Shown here: piece by piece, positions 17,079-26,974 of the stretch
Numbering within the stretch: the stretch's first letter is position 1
How the letters are laid out: each line of letters begins with the position of its first letter
NCBI GenBank assembly: GCA_964486335.1
Contig: CAZAMB010000007.1
Location: forward strand, 172,092-236,091
Direction of reading: 5' to 3'
Length of the DNA stretch: 64,000 nucleotides
Source of the DNA: CAZAMB01 sp964486335
Lineage (GTDB): Bacteria > Planctomycetota > Phycisphaerae > UBA1845
Program-made: the position numbers and the translations under genes
The notes under the pieces: model-generated
Told to the model about the DNA's origin: nothing
Seen by the model: the letters and a program-made list of their open reading frames with translations, nothing else
The model's database searches: none

Positions 17079-18731
17079 ATGCCAGGAAGCGAAAAAGTAG
17101 CCATCATCGGGTTGGACGGCGCGACGTTTCGCGTTCTTCGACCGCTAATTGACGCCGGGGCCATGCCGACCCTCGGACGGTTCATGCGCGAAGGTGCCTG
17201 GGGGACGTTGTGGACCACCCGACCGCCGGTAACTTGTCCCGCGTGGCCGACGATGTTCACGGGGGTGAATCCGGCCAGGCACGGCGTGTTCAGTTTTTCG
17301 CACCGTGATCCCGTGTCGGGCCGAGTCCGCACGGCGGCCGGCACCGACGTGCACGCGCCAAAAATTTGGAATCTGCTCGGCGACGCAGGCAAGCGATCGA
17401 CGGTTCTCAATGTGCCGATCACGTTTCCGGCGGAACAGGTCAATGGCGCGATGCTGACCGGGTTCGTGTCGCCCGACGATTCGCCGTTGATCGCCCATCC
17501 CGCCGAGTTGGCCGATCGGTTGCGCCAACAGTTCGGAGAACTGGCGATGAACTGGTCGGTGCTCGGGTATCGACCGGCCGACCCCCGGAAACGGGAGGAG
17601 CACATTCGCAAGATCAACGATTTGATGTTGTTGCGGGCGAGGCAGTTCGAATATGTCGCCGCAAACCATGACGCGGATTTGCTCTTTTTCGTGCATGAAT
17701 ACACCGACCGCGTGCATCACCTTTTCTATCACCTTCTGGACCCGGAGTATCCGGCTCACAAAGCGCCGGAAAACCGGCCGGCTTTGGAGTTGCTTCAGCA
17801 GGGGCATCGGGCTTTGGACGATTCCATCGCGCGCATCGTCGAACAGTTCGGCAACGAGGCGAATTACCTTATCGTCAGCGACCACGGGTTTGACGGAGTA
17901 ACACGGTGGGTCTACATCAACAATCTCCTCGAACAACGCGGCCTGACGCGACTGAAAAACCTCAAAACCTGGTCGGATGTGATCACGCGCCGATTGGACG
18001 TATCCGTCGAAACTCGCCGCCGCCTGGGGCTCGAACAAGACGAAGCCTGGCATCGGCAAGACCCGGCGCGATCTCCGCTGATTGATTACGCACGATCGCG
18101 CGCGTATGCCGGCCCGCAGCTTGAACATGCCGTGTATATCAACCTTCGCGGCCGATGCCCTGAGGGAACCGTCGAACCCGGGCCGGAGTATGATCGCGTC
18201 AAGCGAGAAGTGGTACTTGCACTACAAGAAGCCGTGGATCCAGATTCAGGCCGAAAGGTGTTTGAAGGAGTCTGGCCGCGAGAGGAACTATACGACGGAC
18301 CGTTCGTCGAGAATGCTCCCGATGTGATCTACGAGTTGGCTCCCGGCTATATGGTTTCCAATGCCATCCTCCCCCCGGGATTGCTGCGGGGCCGATTCCT
18401 TCGTTCGTTGCGACCGGGTTGGGACATTTCGGGGTATCACCGGCCGGAAGGCGTGTTCATCGGCGTGGGTCCGGCGTTCAACCGCGCCGAGGGGTGCGAC
18501 GCATCCATTCTGGACATCGCGCCGACCGTCCTGTACCTGATGGATGAACCGATTCCAGGTTACATGGACGGTCAAATCATGTGCAGCGCGCTTCGGCCGG
18601 AAACTCTGGAGCGTCGTCCTCCGCGCCGTTGTGAGGTCGATCCGGTATATGAACATCGGGGCGAATCCGCCTACACGGAGGCGGAGCAGGCGGAAGTAAC
18701 ACGACGACTAGAAGAACTCGGCTACTTGTAA
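17079..18731 (+). CDS. alkaline phosphatase superfamily phosphodiesterase
   Basis: The 550-residue protein has the type I phosphodiesterase/nucleotide pyrophosphatase pattern: IGLDGATF at 10-17 with the first metal Asp, PAWPTMFTG at 54-62 with the likely nucleophile Thr58, NEYT-like EYTDRVHH in mid-protein, and VSDHGF for the second metal site. Such proteins hydrolyse phosphodiesters or transfer phosphate groups. In a polysaccharide locus it may act on a lipid-linked or nucleotide sugar; the substrate cannot be read from sequence. An upstream ATG at 16962 would overlap the previous gene by 110 bases and is unlikely. Confidence 0.85.
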   Translation: MPGSEKVAIIGLDGATFRVLRPLIDAGAMPTLGRFMREGAWGTLWTTRPPVTCPAWPTMFTGVNPARHGVFSFSHRDPVSGRVRTAAGTDVHAPKIWNLLGDAGKRSTVLNVPITFPAEQVNGAMLTGFVSPDDSPLIAHPAELADRLRQQFGELAMNWSVLGYRPADPRKREEHIRKINDLMLLRARQFEYVAANHDADLLFFVHEYTDRVHHLFYHLLDPEYPAHKAPENRPALELLQQGHRALDDSIARIVEQFGNEANYLIVSDHGFDGVTRWVYINNLLEQRGLTRLKNLKTWSDVITRRLDVSVETRRRLGLEQDEAWHRQDPARSPLIDYARSRAYAGPQLEHAVYINLRGRCPEGTVEPGPEYDRVKREVVLALQEAVDPDSGRKVFEGVWPREELYDGPFVENAPDVIYELAPGYMVSNAILPPGLLRGRFLRSLRPGWDISGYHRPEGVFIGVGPAFNRAEGCDASILDIAPTVLYLMDEPIPGYMDGQIMCSALRPETLERRPPRRCEVDPVYEHRGESAYTEAEQAEVTRRLEELGYL

Positions 18732-18799
18732 GCGTGGTGAGATTCCTACGGCATGTTTGCTCATGATTCGTGCCATTGGATCCTTTGTATTGACTGCTG

Positions 18800-20140
18800 A
18801 TGCCGACCGATTCAATAGCCGTGATTGACTCTCCTGCCACGGAATCAAAAGAGCATGACTTTGGCGCCGGGGAGTCCGCCTGCGAATTGCAGTTTGAGCA
18901 GTGGCCGTCATTTCAATCCGCGGAACCCATGCGAGAAGAATGGGACGCCCTGGTCGAGAGGATCGACGGCGATGTCTTCTCGTCGTTTGATTGGTGTGCG
19001 ATCTGGTGGAAGCACTTCGGTTCCGGTCGGAGTCTTTCGCTTTTCACGATCCGCCATGACGGCTGCCTTGTCGCCGCGCTGCCCCTGTTTCGTGAGACCA
19101 TTCGATGGGGGCCGTTCTCGCTCCGAGTCGTTCGCATCGTCGGATGCGATCACGGCGTGACAACCTGCAACGTGGTGATCGACCCGCGGTGGATCGATTC
19201 GGTGATACGAGAGCTTGCGACCCGCATCTCGCGCGACGCACGTTGGGACATGATTCACTTCGGCGAGCTTCCCGGGTACTCATCGCTTGGCGCCGCGCTG
19301 GCGGCCGCATTTCAGAAATGCGGCGAAGTCGGAAGCGTTCAATTCGTCGATGACGCCTACCCGCACAATGTGTTTGAACTCTCCGGAGATTATGAAACCT
19401 GGCTGGGCGAGCTTTCCACCAAGGAGCGGCGGAATGTGCGCCGAGATGAACGTCAATTGGAAAAGACGCCGGGCGCGATGCGGGTTGAACCCGACCGCGG
19501 TTTCGAACTTCACTCGGCCTTCGATGATCTGATCCGCCTGCACGACGAACAGTGGGGTGCGCGCGGTCGACTGGGGCACTTCGGCGATTGGCAGGGGATT
19601 GAAGCGTTTCATCGAGAGGCGGCCGAGGCTTTGGCGGCACGAGGGCGAATGGCCATGGTGGTTGTCCGTGCTGATGGTCGTCCGATCGCGGCCGAGTACG
19701 CGCTGCGATTCGGGCGTCGACTCCATTGGATTATTGGTGGACGCAAGGCGGTAACTACAAGTCGAATCGGGTTTTGCGCTCTGGTCCGCAACGCGATTCG
19801 AGACGGCGTGCAGATGATCGACGCACTTCCAGGCTCATACGATTACAAGCGACGACTCGGCGCAAGGACGCTTGGCGTCAAAACCATCGCCGTGTTTCCC
19901 GCCGGGCGTTTCCCGGCTGTTCGGTACGCCATTGTTCGTGGTCTGACAAAAGTGGCGAGTCTGGCCTATCACCGGGCGTGGTTTTGGCATGTCGCTCCGT
20001 GGTTTCGAGCGCGTTTCCCCATGTGGAGAGGGCCTTTGCTTCGCGCGGGATTATGGCGTCGCTTCGTTCGCGCGCGATTCCTCGTTGCCGGTCGCCACGA
20101 TTCAACCGCCGAAGCCGTTTCAAGCGAAAATAGCGAATGA
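18800..20140 (+). CDS. CelD-like GNAT acyltransferase, paralog 1
   Basis: This 446-residue protein belongs to the Acetyltransf_6/CelD group (PF13480). It shows EEWDALVER at 47-55, a SSFDWCAIWW motif at 61-70, a basic helix KERRNVRRDERQ, and the C-terminal SYDYKRRLGA segment. Four proteins in this locus share this layout. Family members acylate polysaccharide or its precursors, but the donor is unknown here. It starts 68 bases after the phosphodiesterase with no clear ribosome site, and its end overlaps paralog 2 by ATGA. Confidence 0.85.
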   Translation: MPTDSIAVIDSPATESKEHDFGAGESACELQFEQWPSFQSAEPMREEWDALVERIDGDVFSSFDWCAIWWKHFGSGRSLSLFTIRHDGCLVAALPLFRETIRWGPFSLRVVRIVGCDHGVTTCNVVIDPRWIDSVIRELATRISRDARWDMIHFGELPGYSSLGAALAAAFQKCGEVGSVQFVDDAYPHNVFELSGDYETWLGELSTKERRNVRRDERQLEKTPGAMRVEPDRGFELHSAFDDLIRLHDEQWGARGRLGHFGDWQGIEAFHREAAEALAARGRMAMVVVRADGRPIAAEYALRFGRRLHWIIGGRKAVTTSRIGFCALVRNAIRDGVQMIDALPGSYDYKRRLGARTLGVKTIAVFPAGRFPAVRYAIVRGLTKVASLAYHRAWFWHVAPWFRARFPMWRGPLLRAGLWRRFVRARFLVAGRHDSTAEAVSSENSE

Positions 20141-21426
20141 CTGACTCGCTTCAAATCCAAGAGCACGCGTCTGGCTTTCCCGCGACGCAACAACCGCCGG
20201 CGGGGGTCCGCGCCCTCGATGCGAAATCGATGACGATCGAGCATGCCGTCCACGCGGACTTCGATGAATTGGCCGAGCTCCAGCCTCGGTGGGATCGGTT
20301 CATTGAGGATTTCGGCGGAGACCTGTTCGCCACCTACGATTGGTGTCGCATCTGGTGGAAATACTATGGCGCGGGTCGGCGACTGGAAATCCACTTGTTT
20401 CGGTCGAACGATCAGATCATTGGAATTCTTCCGCTTTTTCATGAGACGCTGCGAATCGGTCCCGTCGCCGCGCGTTTGATTCGACTGGTCGGCTGCGACC
20501 ACTCCGTGACGACGACAGGGTTTGTCGTTGATCCGTCGTTCGGCGAGCGGATCGCCTCACTGCTCATGCAGCGCCTGGCGGACGGCGTCCGATGGGACCT
20601 GCTCCACTTTGGACCCCTTCCGGGGTATCTGGAAAAAATCGAAGAGGTCGGCTCCTGGTTTAGGGGCCGTCCCGGCGTCCGAAGCGTGGAGATAACGACT
20701 GAAGGAGAGCCGCATATTGTTTTTGATCTTCCAGAGACTTTTGACGCCTACCTCGAAACCGTGGCCAGCCGAAAGCGAGGTCAAGTTCGCTCCACCAGGA
20801 AACGACTAGAGAAATCCGGACGAAGTGCGGAAGGAATGACCCCAAACTCCGAATGGAAGAACGAGTTTGACGCCTTCATCGATCAGCATCAGCGGCAGTG
20901 GACCGGCCTGGGAAACCTCGGGCATTTTGGTGACTGGCCCGAATCGGAGGCGTTCCATCGTGAACTCGCGGACACGATGGTTCGCCGCGGTCGGTTTCGC
21001 CTCTTTCGCATGAAGATGGACGATGAGGCCGTCGGATATCAATACAATTATCGATTCGGTTCCCGTGCCCATTGGATCATTGGCTCGCGCGAAATGGACG
21101 CGAAATGGGATGCGTTCAGCCTTGGCCGGCATCTGCTCTGTTCCAGTATCGAGTCGCTCATCGCGGAAGGAGTCACCCAGCTCGACGGGATGCGCGGCAT
21201 GTACGATTATAAACTCCAGCTCGGCGGAAAGGTCCTTCGGCTTCAGTCTATATCAGTCTTTCAACGAGGATTCGGATCGGCGATTCGCGTTTCGCTGCTG
21301 CGGCTTGCGGTTTGGACGCTGCACTTGCTGTACTATCGAATCTGGTTCAATCGGCTTCTGCCGCGGCTCCCCATCCGAAGAAAGCCGCTTGCCAGGTTCT
21401 GGATCCGTTCACGATTCGAGATGTGA
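20137..21426 (+). CDS. CelD-like GNAT acyltransferase, paralog 2
   Basis: The 429-residue protein aligns along its length with the gene just before it: ATYDWCRIWW near residue 66, ESVP-like promoter-distal PVAARLIRLVGCDHS, the basic segment SRKRGQVRSTRKRLEK and MYDYKLQLGG near the end. The two genes overlap by ATGA, so they are probably made in equal amounts and may work together. This copy is the most different at the basic helix, where the usual NERxxIR pattern is replaced. Confidence 0.85.
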   Translation: MTDSLQIQEHASGFPATQQPPAGVRALDAKSMTIEHAVHADFDELAELQPRWDRFIEDFGGDLFATYDWCRIWWKYYGAGRRLEIHLFRSNDQIIGILPLFHETLRIGPVAARLIRLVGCDHSVTTTGFVVDPSFGERIASLLMQRLADGVRWDLLHFGPLPGYLEKIEEVGSWFRGRPGVRSVEITTEGEPHIVFDLPETFDAYLETVASRKRGQVRSTRKRLEKSGRSAEGMTPNSEWKNEFDAFIDQHQRQWTGLGNLGHFGDWPESEAFHRELADTMVRRGRFRLFRMKMDDEAVGYQYNYRFGSRAHWIIGSREMDAKWDAFSLGRHLLCSSIESLIAEGVTQLDGMRGMYDYKLQLGGKVLRLQSISVFQRGFGSAIRVSLLRLAVWTLHLLYYRIWFNRLLPRLPIRRKPLARFWIRSRFEM

Positions 21427-21467
21427 CGTCGGTCGCAAACCGCTCCCGGCATTCAGTGACCCATTCG

Positions 21468-22709
21468 ATGATATGCACCGACGATCTTTGTGATACGACG
21501 GCGGACGATGGGAGCGCCCGAAAATCCGCGGATCGTTCAAGTCGTTTCGACTCCGTGTTGTGTTTCGGCGATTCTGACTGGTGGTACCACAACCGGGGGC
21601 ACGCGGACATGCAGTTCATGCGACGCTTTGCTCGACTCGGTCGCGTACTCTATGTGAACTCCCTTGGCGTGCGGGCGCCGTCCGTTCGGGAGGGTCGGAT
21701 GTTCTTTCGCCGCGTGACGCGCAAGCTCGGGAGCGTCGCGCGCTTCCTGCGCGACGGCGGCGAGGGCTTTCCGGTGCTCTCGCCGGTTTTCGTGCCGGTA
21801 TTCAACGGCCTCGTCGGATCGGCTGTTCGAAGGGGCCTGCGGCTGCAATTGCGAGTGGCGCTACGATGGCTGGGCATGCGCCGACCATTGATCTGGGTCG
21901 CCTGCCCGACCGCGGCGTGCGTGCTCGACAGTTTTCCGAACACGCCCGTCGTCTATCAGTTAAGCGACAGCTATGGAGCGTTGCACGGCGGACCGGCCGA
22001 TGTCGCTCGGCAAATGGAAGGCCTCGTTGCCCGCCGCGCCGACGTGATGGTCTGCTCCAGTCGAAAACTTCTCGACCATGCTCGCAAGCATTATGGCAAG
22101 GGCGACTACGTCGATCACGGAGTGGATTACCATTTGTTCGACACGGCGTCGCGCGATACAGAAATACCAAATGAGCTGAAGGGTGTTTCGCGCCCGATCG
22201 TCGGGTTTTTCGGCAACATCGACGCCAACACCGTCGATCGATCACTTCTCGAAGCCGTGATTCGCCTGCGACCGCAATACCGTTTCGTCCTCGTCGGTTC
22301 CATGACGAGCGAGTTCGAACCGCTGACGCAACTTCCCAATGTCGTTGCCGTTCCGCGCCAGCCTTATCAGCGTATCGCCGCGTTTGGCGCGGCGTTTGAC
22401 GTTTGCATCATGCCGTGGCTGCGAAATGAGTGGATCGACCATTGCAACCCGGTCAAACTGAAGGAGTATCTGGCGCTCGGCAAACCCGTCGTGACGACGC
22501 CGTTTCCTGAGCTTCGCTTTATCCCATCGCTTTGCATTGAAGCCGACGGCCACGACGCCTTCGCCGATGCGATCGACCGGGCCCTTCGTGAGGACAACGA
22601 TGTCGATCGTCAACGCCGACGAGCCTGGGCTGCCGATAACACCTGGGACGCAAAGTTCCGGACCGTCATCGAGCTGCTTGAACAGCGGAGTATCGTGTTT
22701 GATGGCTGA
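21468..22709 (+). CDS. glycosyltransferase, GT-B fold
   Basis: The 413-residue protein opens with VLCFGDSDWWYHNRGHAD and LGRVLYVNSLG, a pattern of GT-B sugar transferases with an N-terminal acceptor domain. VDYHLFD and VGFFGNID mark the linker to the donor domain, and PVKLKEYLALGKPVV is the donor-binding signature of GT4-like enzymes. It probably adds one sugar to the repeat unit on the cytoplasmic side. Longer in-frame starts (from 21312) run into the previous gene, so the ATG at 21468 is chosen; its ribosome site is weak. It overlaps the next gene by 8 bases. Confidence 0.82.
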   Translation: MICTDDLCDTTADDGSARKSADRSSRFDSVLCFGDSDWWYHNRGHADMQFMRRFARLGRVLYVNSLGVRAPSVREGRMFFRRVTRKLGSVARFLRDGGEGFPVLSPVFVPVFNGLVGSAVRRGLRLQLRVALRWLGMRRPLIWVACPTAACVLDSFPNTPVVYQLSDSYGALHGGPADVARQMEGLVARRADVMVCSSRKLLDHARKHYGKGDYVDHGVDYHLFDTASRDTEIPNELKGVSRPIVGFFGNIDANTVDRSLLEAVIRLRPQYRFVLVGSMTSEFEPLTQLPNVVAVPRQPYQRIAAFGAAFDVCIMPWLRNEWIDHCNPVKLKEYLALGKPVVTTPFPELRFIPSLCIEADGHDAFADAIDRALREDNDVDRQRRRAWAADNTWDAKFRTVIELLEQRSIVFDG

Positions 22710-23895
22710 GAAACGATCATCGTTGCGATTGAGTCACGACGTGCAGGCGTGGCAGGCATTGTCCGAGCTTGCGCTTCGCGGACTTCGCCATACTTACGGT
22801 CTGGACACGTCTTTTCTCCCTCACACGATGCAATGGAACGGCGCGAAAGCCGTTCCACAGGGAACCAACGTTCGCTACGCCCTGATTTCCATCCTTGGTT
22901 TGGCGAGAGCAGCCGGACTCGTTGAAGACAACGACCTTATTGCCAGCCTTTGGACCAGGGTGTCGCGGAACTTCGCAGCCATCGCCCGGTCGCCTGGCGA
23001 CCTCGGCCTGGGATTGTGGGCGCGCTCTCTCTGCGGCGGCGGACACGCTCTGTTTTCCGCCGAGCGCGCAATGAGCGTATTCCGCGAGAGAATCGCGGCC
23101 TGCGACTCCGTTGATCTGGCATGGCTCCTGCTCGGCGCGGACCACGCTCGCCTTGCTGGAATTGAGGTTGACCTTGCCGAGACACTTTCGACGGAGGCCG
23201 CGAGCCGCCTCCTCGGTCTTTACAATCCGGATTCGAAGTTGTTTCGTCGACACGGGCGCTCGGGCGTATTCTCCGGCGTCTCCCAACGCGTGCCCTGCTT
23301 CGCCAACCAAATCTACCCGGTCATGGCGTTGGCTGTGCATTCGCGTCGAGTAAGCTGCGAAAGAACGGCGCTGGTCGGTCGAGCAGTCGCCGACCATCTT
23401 TGCGGGTTGCAGGGTCCGCTCGGCCAGTGGTGGTGGCTGTACGACGCGAGTTTGGGTCCGGTCGTCGACGGCCATCCGGTCTTCTCGGTGCACCAGGACG
23501 GCATGGCTCCGATGGCGCTGCTCGAAACCACGGTGTCCGGCGGTCGCTCGTTCGTCCGTGAAATCGAAAAGGGGCTCGCGTGGATTTTCGGCGAGAATGA
23601 ACTCAAACGAAGCCTGGTCCTGCGCGAGCAAGGCCTGGTGCTGCGCGATATCCATCGCACGGGCGCGGGGCGCGTGCAACGGATGATCCGCGGTACCAGT
23701 TGGTGCTTGGGATTGGGGCGAGGCCGTCGCTGGGATTCCGCGTCCTCCCGGTGCGTTATCAATCAGGAATGCCGCCCCTATCACCTTGGTTGGATACTCT
23801 ACGCCGCCGCCTTGATTCACGAAGCGCACCATCGCCGACAGGAAGAACAGCTTTCGGAAACGCTCGATCCGAAAGCATCCGGAATTGCCCCATGA
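22702..23895 (+). CDS. unrecognised protein, probably an alpha/alpha toroid
   Basis: I do not recognise a defined family for this 397-residue protein. It is built of helical pairs with many Trp, His and Gly residues between them, for example GQWWWLYD, HQDGMAPMALLE and the late RPYHLGWILYAAAL. This is the look of an (alpha/alpha)6 barrel as in terpene cyclases and some glycoside hydrolases or lyases. There is no signal peptide. It is coupled to the glycosyltransferase before it (8-base overlap) and the methyltransferase after it (ATGA), so a role in building or editing the repeat unit is likely. Confidence 0.65.
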   Translation: MAEKRSSLRLSHDVQAWQALSELALRGLRHTYGLDTSFLPHTMQWNGAKAVPQGTNVRYALISILGLARAAGLVEDNDLIASLWTRVSRNFAAIARSPGDLGLGLWARSLCGGGHALFSAERAMSVFRERIAACDSVDLAWLLLGADHARLAGIEVDLAETLSTEAASRLLGLYNPDSKLFRRHGRSGVFSGVSQRVPCFANQIYPVMALAVHSRRVSCERTALVGRAVADHLCGLQGPLGQWWWLYDASLGPVVDGHPVFSVHQDGMAPMALLETTVSGGRSFVREIEKGLAWIFGENELKRSLVLREQGLVLRDIHRTGAGRVQRMIRGTSWCLGLGRGRRWDSASSRCVINQECRPYHLGWILYAAALIHEAHHRRQEEQLSETLDPKASGIAP

Positions 23896-24734
23896 AACCG
23901 AAGCCGAACAGTTCACGGGCCGACCACCTTCTCGATCAATCGTCGATCAGCGCCGCTTCGCCGATGTTGGAGTCCAAGGAGCTTAAGGAGCTTCGCGAAT
24001 GGCGCAATGTCTATGGCCGCGCTTCCTCGGCGGGTGATTGGGCGGCGGCCCACCGTTGGGCCGAAAGCGACAAACCGCGCGAAACCGCCGACGATATTCG
24101 CGCCAAGCTGATGCTGAGTCCGAATGATCTCGTGCTCGAGGTCGGTTGTGGCTCTGGCGCCATGCTCTCCCACGTTCTTCGCGACGGTCAACCGGGCGTC
24201 GGACTGGATCAGTGCGAGGCGCTCATCCGTCGCGCGGCTGACTTCGGCGTGGACCTTACGCGCATTCGCCTCGGCGTGTCGGACGCTTCGCGCCTGCCCG
24301 TCGCGTCGGAGTCTTTTGATCGTGTGCTCTGCTACAGCGTATTTCAGTGCTTTCCGAGCGAACGCTATACCAAGCGAGTATTGGCGGAGATGGTGCGCGT
24401 GTGTCGTCCGGGGGGCGTCATTGTCATCGGCGATCTGCATGGCGTCATGGAAAAGCAGATTCAGTTCCTCGAGCGCTCCGGATTAACGCGGCGGCGCGCC
24501 GATACCCTGCTTAGACCATTCGCCTTCTTCTGGAAACTGCGCCAACGAATCGGAAAGAAAGGCGACGGACTTCGACGCCGAGCCTTCAGTCACTCCTTTT
24601 TTCGGCGGGTGCTTCGGCCACTGCATTGCGATGTGGAGTTTCTCCGGCAGGAAACGCTCGGCCGCCCCTATCTCAAGCTTCGTTACGATCTCCGGATCCG
24701 CAAGCACGCGACATCCCAGGCACGACATGGTTGA
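23892..24734 (+). CDS. class I SAM-dependent methyltransferase, paralog 1
   Basis: The 280-residue protein has VLEVGCGSGA at 81-90 (SAM motif I), the acidic residue GLDQCEA after strand 2, and VLCYSVFQCFP with RPGGVIVIGD as motifs IV and VI. It is close to the methyltransferase at 26134-26904, with most of residues 70-190 alike by eye. Such enzymes put methyl groups on sugars or on polyketide and lipid groups; the target here is unknown. The ATG overlaps the previous stop; a longer version from 23700 is not credible. Confidence 0.85.
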   Translation: MKPKPNSSRADHLLDQSSISAASPMLESKELKELREWRNVYGRASSAGDWAAAHRWAESDKPRETADDIRAKLMLSPNDLVLEVGCGSGAMLSHVLRDGQPGVGLDQCEALIRRAADFGVDLTRIRLGVSDASRLPVASESFDRVLCYSVFQCFPSERYTKRVLAEMVRVCRPGGVIVIGDLHGVMEKQIQFLERSGLTRRRADTLLRPFAFFWKLRQRIGKKGDGLRRRAFSHSFFRRVLRPLHCDVEFLRQETLGRPYLKLRYDLRIRKHATSQARHG

Positions 24735-24773
24735 AGCTCACTTCAACTCCGCGCTGAGTGATGAGCCTGATGC

Positions 24774-26141
24774 ATGCCCGTCGTTTCGATTGCAATGACT
24801 TTGAGCCGAGTCGGTTCCGCCCACGCAGCCCCTTTGATGATGAATGTCCCTTTGTCGGTGTCTGAAATCACGTATGAGCGATTCAATTCGTTCGATGCCG
24901 TGCTGGACCTCCGTGCCGAGTGGGACGCGCTCGTCGAACAGACCGGCGGCGACCTGTTTGCCTCATTTGATTGGTGCCTTCATTGGTGGAAGCATTTTGG
25001 CCGAAATCGCTCGGGAGAGTTCCTGATCGCCCGCGCGAACGGTCAGCTGATCGCGTGTCTTCCGCTGTTCCGCGAGACGCTGCGATTTGGTCCGCTGTCG
25101 CTACGAGTTGTGCGGCTCGTCGGAAGCGATTCCGCCGGGACGCGATGCCATCTGCCGATCCGATTGGACTTCCTAGATATCGTCATGCGCGAACTCGCCG
25201 CACGAACGCACGACGGTGGGCTGTGGGACGTGCTCTTTCTTGGCGATCTGCCCGGCGATTTCGAGCCGGGTCGCTCGGTAGCCGAAGCGCTCCATAAGGC
25301 CTTTCCTGAGTCTTCGGTCGTTTTTCGCGCGGGCCACTACCCGCAGGCACTTTTTGATGTACCCGACGATTTCGAGGAGTACCTCCGCCGGCTCTCGTCC
25401 AATGAACGCGGCGGAATCCGCCGCACCGAACGGAATCTCCAAACGGACCACCGGCCCACGATCGAATGGGTCGGACTCGATCAGTTGGACGAGGCCATGG
25501 ACGACTTCGTTCGTCAGCATGAGACGTGGTGGAGTCGCATCGGCCGGCTGGGATACTTCCGTGATTGGCCCGGTTCGCTGGCATTTCACCGCGATATTTG
25601 CAGGGTTCAATTGCAGAACAACCGGTTGTTACTCCTTCGCATGCGGAAAGATAGTGACGCCATCGGTTACCATTACAGTCATCAGTTTTTCGGTCGCATT
25701 CATTGGTTTCAGGCCTCCCGTTCCGACGATGCGCGCTGGGATGAATATAGCGTCGGACGTCGGCTGCACTGCGAAAACGTTCGCGCCGCGATTGCTCGCG
25801 GTGTACGCCAGATCGACGGCCTCAGTGGGCACTACGATTTTAAGATCCGATGGGGAGCGCGCTACGCCCGGCTTCAGTCCATCGCCGTCGTATCCCCTCG
25901 CGGAGCGTCTCTTTTGCGAACTCGGCTGTTCACGGCCGCCGTGCGGGCCCATGCATACGCCTACAACCGAGTTTGGTTCTGGCACCTCGCGCCTTGGCTT
26001 CGGCTGCGACTTCCAGAAGCGTTGACCGGAGTTCTCTGCCGAGGTCAAGCCCCGGCCTTTATCCGACGGCGGTTTCTCGACTATTCGCTTCGTGGCGACG
26101 CTGACGATGCGATCATCCTGCCTGCTTCGCAACATGCCTGA
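24774..26141 (+). CDS. CelD-like GNAT acyltransferase, paralog 3
   Basis: The 455-residue protein shares the layout of the two copies at 18.8-21.4 kb: AEWDALVEQ, ASFDWCLHWW, PLFRETLRFGPLSLRVVRLVG, the basic SNERGGIRRTERN helix and HYDFKIRWGA. It lies between two methyltransferase paralogs, 39 bases after the first and overlapping the second by 8 bases. This arrangement suggests duplication of an acyltransferase-methyltransferase unit. It looks more like paralog 1 than paralog 2 in the first 120 residues. Confidence 0.85.
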   Translation: MPVVSIAMTLSRVGSAHAAPLMMNVPLSVSEITYERFNSFDAVLDLRAEWDALVEQTGGDLFASFDWCLHWWKHFGRNRSGEFLIARANGQLIACLPLFRETLRFGPLSLRVVRLVGSDSAGTRCHLPIRLDFLDIVMRELAARTHDGGLWDVLFLGDLPGDFEPGRSVAEALHKAFPESSVVFRAGHYPQALFDVPDDFEEYLRRLSSNERGGIRRTERNLQTDHRPTIEWVGLDQLDEAMDDFVRQHETWWSRIGRLGYFRDWPGSLAFHRDICRVQLQNNRLLLLRMRKDSDAIGYHYSHQFFGRIHWFQASRSDDARWDEYSVGRRLHCENVRAAIARGVRQIDGLSGHYDFKIRWGARYARLQSIAVVSPRGASLLRTRLFTAAVRAHAYAYNRVWFWHLAPWLRLRLPEALTGVLCRGQAPAFIRRRFLDYSLRGDADDAIILPASQHA

Positions 26142-26904
26142 TTCTCGAACCATTGCCGAAGTGACGCCCGATCCGGTTCTCGCCTGGCGCGATCGCTATG
26201 CCGAGACCTCGAAAGCCCCGACATGGCTTGGCGCGCATCACTGGCGATATGGTCCGGAGGTCGCCGCCCTCGTGGCCGCCGACGTGCGACAAAAACTGAT
26301 GCTCTCGCCCGGCGACGATGTGCTCGAAGTCGGGGCGGGGTCCGGCGGATTCCTGTCAGCCGTGCTCCACGACGGACAACCGGGTGTCGGCTTTGACTTG
26401 TGCGAGGCTGTTGTGCGGGGAGGCGAGCGGTTCGGCGTCGACCGACACCGCATCCGCCTCGGCGTCGCCGAAGCAGGACGACTGCCCATTCGCGAAGCGG
26501 CTTTCGACAAGGTGCTATGCTACAGCGTGACCCAGTACTTCCCTGATGACGACTACGTTCGACTTGCCGTCCGCGAGTTGATTCGGGTCACTCGCCCCGG
26601 CGGTCTCGTGCTTCTTGGCGATATTTGCGGAACGATGGAGCGCCTGCGCCGCCGACTGCTGCGGTGCGGCCTTCGCGAGCGGCTGGCCGAGGCCATCCTG
26701 ACTTCGGTGACTCCGCTTCGACGGCTGCGATGGAGCCTCGATTCTGAATCCGTTGATACCCACTACCGGACGTATCGGCGATCCTATTTTTGCCGTTTGC
26801 TCGAAGATTTGCCTTGCGAGCATGAGTTCCTCAGGCAGGACATCCCCGGCCGAGTCGTCTCGGCGTCGCGCTTCGATATTCGCATTCGCAAATCAGGTTC
26901 ATGA
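26134..26904 (+). CDS. class I SAM-dependent methyltransferase, paralog 2
   Basis: The 256-residue protein carries VLEVGAGSGG near residue 65, GFDLCEA, IRLGVAEAGRLP and RPGGLVLLGD. These positions match paralog 1 almost one for one, and both end in a FDIRIRK/YDLRIRK tail. The start at 26134 overlaps the stop of the acyltransferase by 8 bases; an earlier ATG at 26092 would overlap it by 50. The gene is the last one before the insertion sequence. Confidence 0.85.
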   Translation: MPDSRTIAEVTPDPVLAWRDRYAETSKAPTWLGAHHWRYGPEVAALVAADVRQKLMLSPGDDVLEVGAGSGGFLSAVLHDGQPGVGFDLCEAVVRGGERFGVDRHRIRLGVAEAGRLPIREAAFDKVLCYSVTQYFPDDDYVRLAVRELIRVTRPGGLVLLGDICGTMERLRRRLLRCGLRERLAEAILTSVTPLRRLRWSLDSESVDTHYRTYRRSYFCRLLEDLPCEHEFLRQDIPGRVVSASRFDIRIRKSGS

Positions 26905-26935
26905 TAGGAAACGCGGTAGGAATGAACCTTGGCGA

Positions 26936-26951
26936 GCCGCGGGCTTCAGCC
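26936..26951. repeat. dispersed GC-rich palindrome broken by the insertion sequence (left part)
   Basis: GCCGCGGGCTTCAGCC directly abuts the left end of the insertion sequence. The matching right part continues after 28478 (GGCTTTAGCCCGCG). An inverted copy with one change is at 45251-45266, so this is a repeat of the genome, not part of the element. Confidence 0.65.
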
Positions 26952-26974
26952 CTGACCTTTATACATAAGTTTGG
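26952..26974 (+). repeat. left terminal inverted repeat of the IS50-like element
   Basis: The 23 bases begin CTGACCTTTATAC and end TTTGG. They match the reverse complement of the right end at 20 positions. Confidence 0.9.
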
